Assembly: GCF_030812415.1 (NCBI RefSeq)
Contig: NZ_JAUSST010000007.1
Location: forward strand, 1-64,000
Source: Paenibacillus harenae
GTDB lineage: Bacteria > Bacillota > Bacilli > Paenibacillales > Paenibacillaceae
DNA: 64,000 nucleotides
Reading direction: 5' to 3'
Below the pieces are notes generated by a model. It searched no databases and was not told where the DNA came from. It saw only the letters and a list, made by a program, of their open reading frames with translations. Shown here piece after piece: positions 23,105 through 30,343 of this stretch (position 1 is its first letter; every line of letters starts with the position of its first letter). Position numbers and translations under genes: made by a program.

Positions 23105-23247
23105 GAAAATAAAGTATTAGACTGGATATGCTGATCCCGCGCGGCTTTTCGAATTATAAAACCGTCAGATCTCGTAAAAAAAGTATTAGACTGACCCCAA
23201 CTATAAAAACAGCGGCAGCCGCGGACGAGAAAATAAAGTCCTAGACT
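23105..23247. repeat. Three inverted copies of the 21-bp repeat, one in a hairpin
   Basis: GAAAATAAAGTATTAGACT (23105-23123) is the exact reverse complement of the first left copy. Further copies lie at 23175-23192 and 23227-23247. The last one sits in a hairpin AACAGCGGcAG / CTaCCGCTGTT (23208-23257). A related hairpin (AGCGATAGCC..GGCTACCGCT) lies at 34101-34159. Confidence 0.7.
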
Positions 23248-23259
23248 ACCGCTGTTTTT

Positions 23260-23287
23260 ATTGAGCTAACGTACCCGTTAGCTCAAT
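23260..23287 (-). repeat. Cassette-type arm 2 carrying a stop codon
   Basis: TTGAGCTAACGTACCCGTTA followed by GCTCAATG. The complement supplies the TGA stop of the Nudix remnant (SNKEH stop). Confidence 0.75.
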
Positions 23288-23560
23288 GCTCTTTGTTCGA
23301 AATACTGTAATAAAAACTTGGTTGACCACCTAAAATTGCAACTTCGAAATATGTTACATGGTATTCAACTGGACCAAATGCCCCTGCCTTATCTTTTATT
23401 TCATTGACAATTTTACGGCGGTAACCTATCTCCTCATAAACTTCCCGAATACAGCATTCCTCAAGGTTTCATCTTGTTTTTTCCCGCCAGATGGCACCGA
23501 TCATCGTGCCGCCCCAATCCACTTGCTTATCTTCTGTTCTACATTTACTTATGTGACAGG
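23284..23560 (-). pseudogene. Nudix hydrolase gene, frameshifted
   Basis: On the minus strand VPSGGKKQDETL is followed, after restoring one missing base, by EECCIREVYEEIGYRRKIVN. Together they form the Nudix box G-x5-E-x7-R-E-x2-E-E-x-G. The frame continues DKAGAFGPVEYHVTYFEVAI to a TGA inside the cassette-type arm. The 5' part reads WGGTMIGAI and is also shifted. The intact enzyme would hydrolyse nucleoside diphosphate derivatives. It is another array-type unit, now broken. Confidence 0.65.
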
Positions 23561-23619
23561 CAGAATGATTAATCAATACTTCATAAAAAGGATAATGAAT
23601 TCAGATTGCTAAGTATTCA

Positions 23620-23985
23620 TTAATATTTCCCAAACCCTTTTTCGCAAGTAATGTCCAACATGAGAATGTCATACAGATTTTGCTTGGATTCATCTAATTT
23701 TTTTTGAGCGGCTTCAATTTCCGCAATTTTATTTTGTATCAGGCTCACATGCTCATCCTTCGACATTCCGTTTTTCGAGATCATTGATTTGATATCCTGA
23801 ATCGAAAAGCCAACTGCCAAACAATGTTTAACAACATTCAGATGATGAATGATATTTGACGCATAAATCCGATAATTATTTTGATCCCTCAAAACATACT
23901 CATCCGTGATAATGCCTATTTGCTCATAATAACGGATCGTTGAAATCGGGAGATCAATACTTTTTGCTACTTCACTTATCTTCAT
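23620..23985 (-). CDS. MerR-family regulator (121 aa)
   Basis: The winged HTH KISEVAKSIDLPISTIRYYE (residues 1-21) and the following GIITDEYVLRDQNNYRIYAS and LNVVKHCLAVGFSIQDIKSM are typical of MerR proteins. A coiled-coil dimerisation helix (EIEAAQKKLDESKQNLYDIL) and a short C-terminus with one Cys follow. ATG 23985 follows CGGGGCG. It is divergent from the nitroreductase gene, and the 20-bp palindrome between them (24012-24031) is the likely operator for both. Aldehyde- or quinone-sensing MerR/nitroreductase pairs are a known arrangement. Confidence 0.87.
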   Translation of the reverse strand: MKISEVAKSIDLPISTIRYYEQIGIITDEYVLRDQNNYRIYASNIIHHLNVVKHCLAVGFSIQDIKSMISKNGMSKDEHVSLIQNKIAEIEAAQKKLDESKQNLYDILMLDITCEKGFGKY

Positions 23986-24011
23986 GACCATCGCCCCGTT
24001 TTTAGCGCTTG

Positions 24012-24031
24012 CTATAAAGTATACTTTATAG
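24012..24031. promoter_or_regulatory. MerR operator palindrome
   Basis: CTATAAAGTATACTTTATAG is a perfect 20-bp palindrome midway between the divergent MerR (start 23985) and nitroreductase (start 24101) genes. MerR regulators bind such dyads in a stretched spacer; the fit is inferred. Confidence 0.65.
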
Positions 24032-24100
24032 TTTACCATCTTAATAGTTATGATAAGCAACATCATTTCCAAACTCAACCGAAAAAGGAGAGAAACCTGC

Positions 24101-24751
24101 ATGAGCATCCTTACAGGCAACTACCAGAAAACAAACAACTTCAATAAAATTGCACTGGAACGTCGTTCCGTTAAAGTTTACGATCCCGAAGTGAAAATCA
24201 GTCGGGAGGAAATGACCGAAATTTTAGCAAAAGCTTCCCGCGCTCCATCTGCCATTAACATGCAACCCTGGCGTTTCCTTGTGATCGACAGCGCCGAAGG
24301 CAAAGAAAAACTTGCGCCACTGGCCTCCTTCAACCAGACACAAGTTTTGACATCTTCGGCTATTATTGCGGTATTTTACGACGCTAACAATATCGAATAT
24401 ATGGACGAGATTTTTAATAAAGCAGTAGAACTTGGCTATATGCCGCAGGACATCAAGGATATGCAATTGCAGCAGGCAAGATCGTATTATGCAAGCCTGA
24501 CTCCATCCGCCTTGCACGACATAAACATGCTGGACTCGGGACTTGTTTCGATGCAACTGATGCTTGTAGCTCGCGCCCACGGCTATGACACCAACCCAAT
24601 GGCGGGTTATGACAAGGAGCGAATCACGGAGGTCTTTAGCTTGGACAAGGAGCGATTCCAGCCGGTCATGCTGCTTTCGATTGGCAAAGCGAGCAAAGAA
24701 GGCTATCCATCCTACCGATTACCATTAGATACGATTACCACTTGGGCATGA
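24101..24751 (+). CDS. Nitroreductase-family protein (216 aa)
   Basis: FMN-binding nitroreductase fold: ALERRSVKVYDPEVKISREE, SRAPSAINMQPWRFLVIDS (FMN-contacting S-A/P-x-x-N-x-Q-P-W), then GLVSMQLMLVARAHGYDTNP and the end PVMLLSIGKASKEGYPSYRL. It reduces nitro compounds or quinones with NAD(P)H. ATG 24101 follows AAGGAGAGA; the frame is open to 24050 but without RBS. It is controlled by the divergent MerR gene. The last C-terminal part is complete. Confidence 0.88.
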   Translation: MSILTGNYQKTNNFNKIALERRSVKVYDPEVKISREEMTEILAKASRAPSAINMQPWRFLVIDSAEGKEKLAPLASFNQTQVLTSSAIIAVFYDANNIEYMDEIFNKAVELGYMPQDIKDMQLQQARSYYASLTPSALHDINMLDSGLVSMQLMLVARAHGYDTNPMAGYDKERITEVFSLDKERFQPVMLLSIGKASKEGYPSYRLPLDTITTWA

Positions 24752-24869
24752 TCGGACTTAGGAGACCTTTCTAAAAGAACGCCTCTTAGCATCCCTTAGA
24801 CGTTTCGTTTAAACTGTATTTGAGAAATCTTTTATTATTCACCCTTTAGATTTCCTGTAAGATGATGAT

Positions 24870-26045
24870 ATGAGAAAAATATTATCTTTCATGGATTGGG
24901 GTATATTCGCTCTTCGTTTATATCATTATATTTTGCTGTTGTCCCGGGTTCTGGCAGTAAGTGAGTTTTCGAACCGAACGTTATTAAACGCGATCTGGCT
25001 GAGCATAGCCCTTGTCGTCCCTTTGCTGTTCTGGTTTCCTGGGCGCCGGATGAACAAAGTCTGGTTTTGCATACTGGAGCTATTGCTTGGCGGATCTTAT
25101 TATGTGAATTCTGTCATTCATCCTGATCTGACTTCTAAAGCGGACTATTTGCTGCCGAGTCTTACAATGGGGTACTTATTGACTAAGCAAACCCTTTGGA
25201 TCATTCCCTTACTTGTTGTCATTCCTTTTTCCTTTCAGTCTTACCTAAGATTATCTTGGGAGCAATCCCTAAGTATCGGGACAGACAATCTGCTGTTCTG
25301 CTTCATCGGCATGTGGGCAAGCTTCGTCGCCAATGCGTATTATCAGAAGAATAAACTGGTAGCCGAAGTAGAGCATCAAAATAAACTGTTAACTCACTAC
25401 TCGGCCGAGATCGAGAAAATGACTCTGCTTGAAGAGCGCCACCGCATGTCCAAGGAACTTCATGATACACTGGGGCATTCCTTTATCTCACTCATTCTGA
25501 GCCTTGATGCTTCTATTGCCCTTATGGATAGCAAGCCTGCCGAGGCCAAAGACCGGTTAATTCGCTTAAGAACATTGACTGAGAAAAATCTGGACGAAAT
25601 GAGGAACATCGTACACGAGATGGGGGAAGAAGAGGAACCAAGTCTGATCCGACAGGTTGAATCCCTTGTGGCCCGTTTCCGGGAGCACACGGGTACGGCC
25701 CTGACTTTGAGCCTGTCGGGGTCAGAGCGGTCCATACGTTTTGAAGTACGGCAAGCGATCCTTCGGGTCATCCAGGAATCCTTTACAAACGCACTAAAAC
25801 ATGGAAAAGCTTCTCAACTGCATCTGGAGCTTAGATTTTCTGCGAGCAATCTGCAATTGTCCGTTCGAAATAACGGCAAACCGATCGACAAGCTAAATTA
25901 CGGCTTCGGTTTGACCACGATGAAACATCGGGTTGAGCGGTTGGGAGGCAGCCTGCACCTATCATCTGGGGAGGGAACTCCAGTGATAACCGAAGTCAGA
26001 TGCGAAATCCCGCTGAAGGGAGTGATGCCGCATGGTGAAAATTAA
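24870..26045 (+). CDS. Sensor histidine kinase, HisKA_3 type (391 aa)
   Basis: The N-terminus has about five to six membrane segments up to residue ~160, without large outer loop (DesK/LiaS-like topology). A coiled linker (EHQNKLLTHYSAEIEKMTLL) leads to the HisKA_3 H-box EERHRMSKELHDTLGHSF with phospho-acceptor His (~199). The ATPase has the N-box QESFTNALKHGK and the G-box YGFGLTTMKHRVERLGG. It phosphorylates the response regulator 3' of it, whose start overlaps by 14 bp. Signal unknown; short-loop kinases often sense membrane or cell-wall stress. Confidence 0.9.
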   Translation: MRKILSFMDWGIFALRLYHYILLLSRVLAVSEFSNRTLLNAIWLSIALVVPLLFWFPGRRMNKVWFCILELLLGGSYYVNSVIHPDLTSKADYLLPSLTMGYLLTKQTLWIIPLLVVIPFSFQSYLRLSWEQSLSIGTDNLLFCFIGMWASFVANAYYQKNKLVAEVEHQNKLLTHYSAEIEKMTLLEERHRMSKELHDTLGHSFISLILSLDASIALMDSKPAEAKDRLIRLRTLTEKNLDEMRNIVHEMGEEEEPSLIRQVESLVARFREHTGTALTLSLSGSERSIRFEVRQAILRVIQESFTNALKHGKASQLHLELRFSASNLQLSVRNNGKPIDKLNYGFGLTTMKHRVERLGGSLHLSSGEGTPVITEVRCEIPLKGVMPHGEN

Positions 26046-26676
26046 AGTGCTGCTTGCCGATGATCAAGAGTTAATTCTCGAGAGCTTACATATCGTCCTA
26101 TCCATGGAAGAGGATCTGGAAATTGTCGGTTTAGCCAAGAATGGGGAAGAAGCCATCAAGGGCTGCGAGCAGTTTATGCCGGATATTGTATTGATGGATA
26201 TCAATATGCCAGTCATGGACGGCGTTGCCGCAACGGCCCTGATTAAAGAACGAATACCTGCAACCAAAATCATCATGCTGACTTCCTATAAGGAAGTAGA
26301 ATATGTGTTAGCGGCGTTAAGCTATGGAGCAGAAGGATATCTGCTTAAAGCCCTTCATCCCAAAGACCTGGCTGCAGGCATACGGGTGGTTCAGGCGGGA
26401 GGGACTTTAATCTCGCAGGAAATGGCGAGTAAAATGATCAAGAGCATCAACAATACCACCCCTGCGAAAAATAATGAATTCGGGCTCACTGCCCGTGAAA
26501 TAGAAGTGCTGCACAAGCTGGCTTCTGGCCTGCGTAATCCAGACATTGCCGAGGCGCTGTATCTTAGTGAAGGGACGGTTAAAAATTATATCTCAACGAT
26601 TTATTCGAAGCTGAATGTGAAAGGAAGGCGGGAGGCCGCCCGTAAAGCCCGAGATTCGGGAATTATGGATCATTAA
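26032..26676 (+). CDS. NarL/LuxR-type response regulator (214 aa)
   Basis: Receiver domain with the acidic pair (KVLLADDQELILESLHIVL), phosphorylation Asp in DIVLMDINMPVMDG, switch Thr (MLTSYKE) and Lys (GYLLKALHP). The C-terminal LuxR HTH is LTAREIEVLHKLASGLRNPD then EGTVKNYISTIYSKLNVKGR. It overlaps the kinase gene by 14 bp and is co-transcribed with it. A good terminator follows, so the CPBP gene downstream is a separate unit and may be a target (inference). Confidence 0.92.
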   Translation: MVKIKVLLADDQELILESLHIVLSMEEDLEIVGLAKNGEEAIKGCEQFMPDIVLMDINMPVMDGVAATALIKERIPATKIIMLTSYKEVEYVLAALSYGAEGYLLKALHPKDLAAGIRVVQAGGTLISQEMASKMIKSINNTTPAKNNEFGLTAREIEVLHKLASGLRNPDIAEALYLSEGTVKNYISTIYSKLNVKGRREAARKARDSGIMDH

Positions 26677-26692
26677 AAAACCGATCCCAAAG

Positions 26693-26728
26693 AAGCTGGT
26701 AACCTATTAGGGTTGCCGGCTTTTTTTG
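26693..26728 (+). terminator. Terminator of the two-component operon
   Basis: AGCTGGTAACC (26697-26707) pairs with GGTTGCCGGCT, including two G-U pairs, followed by TTTTTTTG. Confidence 0.8.
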
Positions 26729-26829
26729 AATATAGCCATAGAATAAATGATGACAAAAGCGCACTGTCTCTTTATGACTTTTTCAGCCTATACTCATAGC
26801 ATCAAACAACAGAGGAAGCGATGTGAAAC

Positions 26830-27723
26830 ATGAAGAAAAAAATGTCTGAAAATAAAGAGATGCTGCAGAATGGCAGGAATTTAAGTGCTTGGAGTTCATT
26901 TTGGCGCTTTCCAATCGTCTGGATGATTGTGGGGGCTATCGGTATTGTTCTCATAGATACGTTATTCCGGCAGCTGACAGAGAGCGCAGAGGGGATGATT
27001 TCCCTTGTTTTTACTCTAGTGATGGGATTTCTGGCCATCTTGGTTTATAAGCTCACGCTGACATACCTGGCCCGGCGGTCCACTCCAGAGATATCTAGAC
27101 AGCGCGCAGGGATTGAAACTGTCTTGGGCGTACTAACCGGGACAATCTTTATCACAGGGTCCGCTTTTATTATTATGGCTCTGGGAGGCTACTCCTTTCA
27201 ATGGGCAAGTTCTGCGGATACGAGTTCTGTTCTAATATCCTCCATTGAAACAGCTTTGGGAGCAGCCATTGTCGAGGAACTTATCTTTCGTGGACTTATG
27301 TTTCAAGCCATTGATAAACTGGGGGGGAAACCGCTCGCACTTGCTGTGACCTCTCTATTCTTTGGGGTTGCCCATCTTGGGAATACAGGGGCAACATTAT
27401 GGAGCGCGTTCGCCATTGCTCTGGAAGCAGGTGTTCTGCTCGGAGCCGCTTTCTTGTGGCGGCGGAACTTGTGGTTTGCCATGGGACTGCATTTTGCTTG
27501 GAATGCCATTGAGGGCTTGCTTGGCATTCCTGTTTCCGGACACTCAGCTGCCGGTCTATTTACTGCAAAGGTGAACGGTGCCGCACTTCTCACAGGTGGC
27601 GATTTTGGACTTGAGGGTTCCATTGTTCCGGTTGTGGTCAGTCTTCTGATCTCCATTCCTATGCTAATTTGGGCTGCACGGAATCGAAGGGTTGAGGCCC
27701 GGAACCTTCCTGTATCATCTTGA
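26830..27723 (+). CDS. CPBP-family intramembrane metalloprotease (297 aa)
   Basis: About eight membrane helices. The Abi/CPBP motifs are present: EELIFRGLMF (motif 1 EExxxR), FFGVAHLGN (motif 2, FxxxH) and LHFAWNAIEG (motif 3, HxxxN). Family members are CAAX-type proteases or bacteriocin self-immunity proteins. Position directly after a two-component system is common for antimicrobial-peptide or bacteriocin response loci. The start ATG 26830 (MKKKMSEN) has GAGGAAG ~12 bases upstream; an ATG four codons on is an alternative. Confidence 0.88.
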   Translation: MKKKMSENKEMLQNGRNLSAWSSFWRFPIVWMIVGAIGIVLIDTLFRQLTESAEGMISLVFTLVMGFLAILVYKLTLTYLARRSTPEISRQRAGIETVLGVLTGTIFITGSAFIIMALGGYSFQWASSADTSSVLISSIETALGAAIVEELIFRGLMFQAIDKLGGKPLALAVTSLFFGVAHLGNTGATLWSAFAIALEAGVLLGAAFLWRRNLWFAMGLHFAWNAIEGLLGIPVSGHSAAGLFTAKVNGAALLTGGDFGLEGSIVPVVVSLLISIPMLIWAARNRRVEARNLPVSS

Positions 27724-27821
27724 TTCCTGCATCTCTGCTGTAAACAGCCTAGTTGCAAAGTTGTAATTCAAAATTTCGCTCTACTTGTGGTACGGTTCTC
27801 CGCGCTGTCTGTAACGGCAAG

Positions 27822-27864
27822 TTTTAGGGCTATCCTTTTGCGGGATGGCCCTTTCTTTTTCCTC
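27822..27864 (+). terminator. Terminator downstream of the CPBP gene
   Basis: AGGGCTATCC (27826-27835) pairs with GGATGGCCCT, followed by TTCTTTTTCC. Confidence 0.7.
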
Positions 27865-27869
27865 ACTTT

Positions 27870-27906
27870 GTTCAACTACCGTTCTTGCGGGAGCGTAACA
27901 ATGGCT
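27870..27906 (-). repeat. Variant cassette-type arm
   Basis: TTCAACTACCGTTCTTGCGG then GAGCGTAACAATGGCTGCC. It shares the 'GGGAGC.TAAC' variant core with 14024 and 19090. It is isolated, with plus-strand genes on both sides. Confidence 0.5.
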
Positions 27907-27963
27907 GCCAATTAATCTCTGTAGCTCTGGAATTGAAAAGCTTTATCAAAATGGAAAGTACGC

Positions 27964-27992
27964 TTGACATTGCTTGCGTTGCACGATATATT
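27964..27992 (+). promoter_or_regulatory. SigA-type promoter of the XRE operon
   Basis: TTGACA (27964-27969), 17-base spacer, TATATT (27987-27992). It is the clearest vegetative promoter in the window. Confidence 0.8.
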
Positions 27993-28023
27993 TTCCATAT
28001 GGAAAGCTCCCTTTCCATATGGA
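27992..28023 (+). promoter_or_regulatory. Twin palindromic operators of the XRE regulator
   Basis: TTTCCATATGGAAA (27992-28005) and TTTCCATATGGA (28012-28023) are centred 20 bp apart, two helical turns. The first overlaps the -10 edge and start point, and the second runs into the GGAGG ribosome binding site. Autorepression is the obvious inference. Confidence 0.7.
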
Positions 28024-28033
28024 GGGTGAACGC

Positions 28034-28240
28034 ATGAACAACCGTTTAGAAGAAATCCGCAAGCAACGCGGAATTAAGCAAGAAGAATTAGCAACGGCTC
28101 TTGAAGTGTCAAGGCAAACGATCGGTTCACTGGAAAACGGACGTTATAACCCATCGATCCTTTTAGCGTTCAAGATTGCTCGTTTTTTCGGTATGAGTAT
28201 TGAAGAAATCTTTATTTATGAGGAGGATGAAAATGCATGA
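28034..28240 (+). CDS. XRE-family regulator (68 aa)
   Basis: A single HTH: RLEEIRKQRGIKQEELATAL then EVSRQTIGSLENGRYNPSIL and a short tail EEIFIYEEDENA. This is the short 'YgzD/YozG' class of XRE proteins that accompany small membrane proteins. ATG 28034 follows GGAGGGTG, which decides the start against the open frame from 27974. It overlaps the next gene by 4 bp. The palindromes at 27992-28023 are its likely autoregulatory targets. Confidence 0.9.
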   Translation: MNNRLEEIRKQRGIKQEELATALEVSRQTIGSLENGRYNPSILLAFKIARFFGMSIEEIFIYEEDENA

Positions 28241-28668
28241 AAAAAATTATTTCGTCATATTTTCTTACCCTTGTGGGCGTAGGACTACTAGCAGGTGGTC
28301 TGTACTTCATCAAAAGAATTGAAGATCCACAAGGTATGCTGCGAGCGTTGCCTTTTATCTGTGTTGGGCTTGGCTGTGGTATTTTCGGTCACGGTATGGG
28401 AGAAATAATCGTCCGAACCGCTATGAAGAATAATCCCGCCGCAGCAAAGCAACTAGAGATTGATAAGAAAGATGAGCGTAATTTGGCAATCGCTAATCGG
28501 GCAAAAGCGAAAGCATATGACATGATGGTTTTTGTACTTGGAGCCTTAATTACAGCATTTGCCTTTATGGCTATAGATTTAATAATGGTATTGCTATTAG
28601 TTTTTGCCTATCTGTTTATCCTTGGATATAACACTTATTACCGTTTCAAGTACTATAAAAAGATGTAA
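28237..28668 (+). CDS. Four-helix membrane protein (143 aa), partner of the XRE regulator
   Basis: Membrane segments at about 5-24 (SSYFLTLVGVGLLAGGLYFI), 36-58 (ALPFICVGLGCGIFGHGMGE), 95-115 and 117-135 (DLIMVLLLVFAYLFILGYNT). A charged cytosolic loop lies between (AAKQLEIDKKDERNLAIANR). The loop 'KDERN..I..RAKAKAYD' is typical of the small membrane proteins encoded beside short XRE regulators (DUF2178/DUF6442-like). Function unknown. It is translationally coupled to the regulator. Confidence 0.75.
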   Translation: MKKIISSYFLTLVGVGLLAGGLYFIKRIEDPQGMLRALPFICVGLGCGIFGHGMGEIIVRTAMKNNPAAAKQLEIDKKDERNLAIANRAKAKAYDMMVFVLGALITAFAFMAIDLIMVLLLVFAYLFILGYNTYYRFKYYKKM

Positions 28669-28734
28669 TAAAATCGCTGTTTATTGGAAAATCCCATTTG
28701 ACACATATTAATCATTAAGAAGGGAATGAAGACG

Positions 28735-28923
28735 ATGACGAAATTATCTTATAGTGGTTTAAAATACGGAGAAAGTGATGTGGAAGTAAAATTATTGGTG
28801 GATATACAAAATGATTGGTTTGAGATAACACATACCAAGGAAGTGTCTCAAGTAATGAATAAATCAACAGGCGAATATATCGTGGTTAATCGAAACACTT
28901 TGAAATTTGAGGTTGTTTCATAA
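28735..28923 (+). CDS. Small hypothetical protein (62 aa)
   Basis: ATG 28735 (MTKLSYSGLKYGESDVEVKL) is preceded by AAGGGA at a ten-base distance. A soluble, beta-rich small protein ending in NKSTGEYIVVNRNTLKFEVV. No family recognised. A short fragment of another gene follows. Confidence 0.5.
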   Translation: MTKLSYSGLKYGESDVEVKLLVDIQNDWFEITHTKEVSQVMNKSTGEYIVVNRNTLKFEVVS

Positions 28924-28965
28924 TACGAAACAAATATGAAACACATGAAACTTATACTCACTCGA

Positions 28966-29068
28966 AAATGCTCTGCCGACGGATCCAAACGCTGGCTATT
29001 CCTTGTTATATGCTGACAACTCGGAAGAAGCAAGAAAACGATTTGAAGAAATAAGGAAGAGGTTCAAC
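28966..29068 (+). pseudogene. 3' gene scrap
   Basis: The plus frame ENALPTDPNAGYSLLYADNS then EEARKRFEEIRKRFNIL is protein-like but has no start or RBS. It is probably the C-terminal remnant of a lost gene, upstream of the convergent hydrolase gene. Family not recognised. Confidence 0.35.
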
Positions 29069-29085
29069 ATCTTATGCCCCTCTTT

Positions 29086-30153
29086 TTATTCGTTTCGGAA
29101 CGTCGTTCCCATCCATTCGGCAAACCGTTCCTCCTCTTCAAACTGAGGGTAATGAGCCGAGTGCTCGTAGACGATAAACGTTTTGTCCGGCGCGTCCAGC
29201 GCTTCGAAGTACGCTTTGGCCGCACTCGTCGACGTCATGTAATCATGCGCTCCCATTACGAAGTAGACCGGTAGTTCCAGCTTCTCTACCAAGCTCGTAA
29301 TCGGCCGTATGGATTCTTCATTTAAGAGTTGGTCCTGCGTTAACGCAATCCCCCTTGCGTAACGAATTACATCCAACAGGTTATATTCTCGGTTCATTAG
29401 AAAACCTTCGACATAGTCGCGGTTATCGTCAATTAATCTTGCCGCTCCCCCATACTTCCTGATCAGACTTCTGGGAGTTATGTCGCGCCCTGCCTCAATA
29501 TTCTGCCGCATGGCTTCCAGTTGTCTAATATCGCTCTTATCGTCGGATGCGGTGGCTTGTCCTAGCGCGAAAGCGAAGCTGTCCAACTCGCTGACGTGAT
29601 GATTTGCGACTTGTCCAATTCCGATATAAGCCGCGAATTTCTTCGGCGAAGCAGCCGCTGCCTGCATGCCTATGTACGTTCCGTAGGAGTGACCGATTAG
29701 AATTACCTTGGATTGCCCTAGTCTATCGGTTACGAAATCTGTAAGCGACAACAAGTCTTTGACCAACACCCCTGCCGTCACGCCCGAATAATCTTCCCCG
29801 AATTGATGCGACTTGCCGCTGCCCCTCTGATCGTAATGCACGACGGTAAATAGCTTCTCCAGTCTTTCTTGGTATTTGCGCACGTAAGGGATTTCGGAGC
29901 AACCGGGGCCGCCGTGGACGAAAATGACGATAGGATTATTACGGTCGGCGCCGCGGATCATGATCTCGTGCCACGCACCGTTTAATTTCACCTGCTCCAG
30001 CGTGGCAATACTGTTTTCTCCTTTAATCGAAGGTGTCCACGTCGGGAATGCGAGAGCAACCACGATGACAGCGGTAAAAGCAAAAATGATTGAGACAGCC
30101 TTTCTAGTTTTTCTTCGCTTTCGATCTACTATGGGATACGCGCCCCCTTTCAT
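29086..30153 (-). CDS. Membrane-anchored alpha/beta hydrolase (prolyl aminopeptidase-like, 355 aa)
   Basis: An N-terminal signal anchor (KAVSIIFAFTAVIVVALAFP, ~18-38) precedes an alpha/beta-hydrolase fold. The oxyanion motif is VIFVHGGPGCSE, followed by HYDQRGSGKSHQFGEDYSG, the nucleophile GHSYGTYIG, acid in FVMGAHDYMTST, and His in YEHSAHYPQFEEEERFAEWM. HGGPG and DQRGSGKS are hallmarks of the proline iminopeptidase branch. The substrate is probably a peptide or ester at the outer membrane face. The exact start is uncertain because no clear RBS precedes 30153. Confidence 0.85.
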   Translation of the reverse strand: MKGGAYPIVDRKRRKTRKAVSIIFAFTAVIVVALAFPTWTPSIKGENSIATLEQVKLNGAWHEIMIRGADRNNPIVIFVHGGPGCSEIPYVRKYQERLEKLFTVVHYDQRGSGKSHQFGEDYSGVTAGVLVKDLLSLTDFVTDRLGQSKVILIGHSYGTYIGMQAAAASPKKFAAYIGIGQVANHHVSELDSFAFALGQATASDDKSDIRQLEAMRQNIEAGRDITPRSLIRKYGGAARLIDDNRDYVEGFLMNREYNLLDVIRYARGIALTQDQLLNEESIRPITSLVEKLELPVYFVMGAHDYMTSTSAAKAYFEALDAPDKTFIVYEHSAHYPQFEEEERFAEWMGTTFRNE

Positions 30154-30249
30154 ATGATGTATGAAAAATTAGGCTTTTTTGTCGCAGGCATGCCTCGACG
30201 CCTTAGTCGAAAGTCAAGGAAAATAGATCCCCTTTTTGTCTGTGCCTTG

Positions 30250-30271
30250 CTCTATTCTGCCCGTTGAACGG
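30250..30271 (-). repeat. Degenerate cassette-type arm 1
   Basis: CTCTATTCTGCCCGTTGAAC followed by GGGCC. The arm core is turned into the palindrome CCCGTTGAACGGG. It lies between the hydrolase and kinase genes. Confidence 0.5.
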
Positions 30272-30343
30272 GCCCGGAGAAGTCCTTTCATAGCTACTTT
30301 CTTGCGAGATACTAAAATTCTTATCTAAATCATGCCACTGAGC

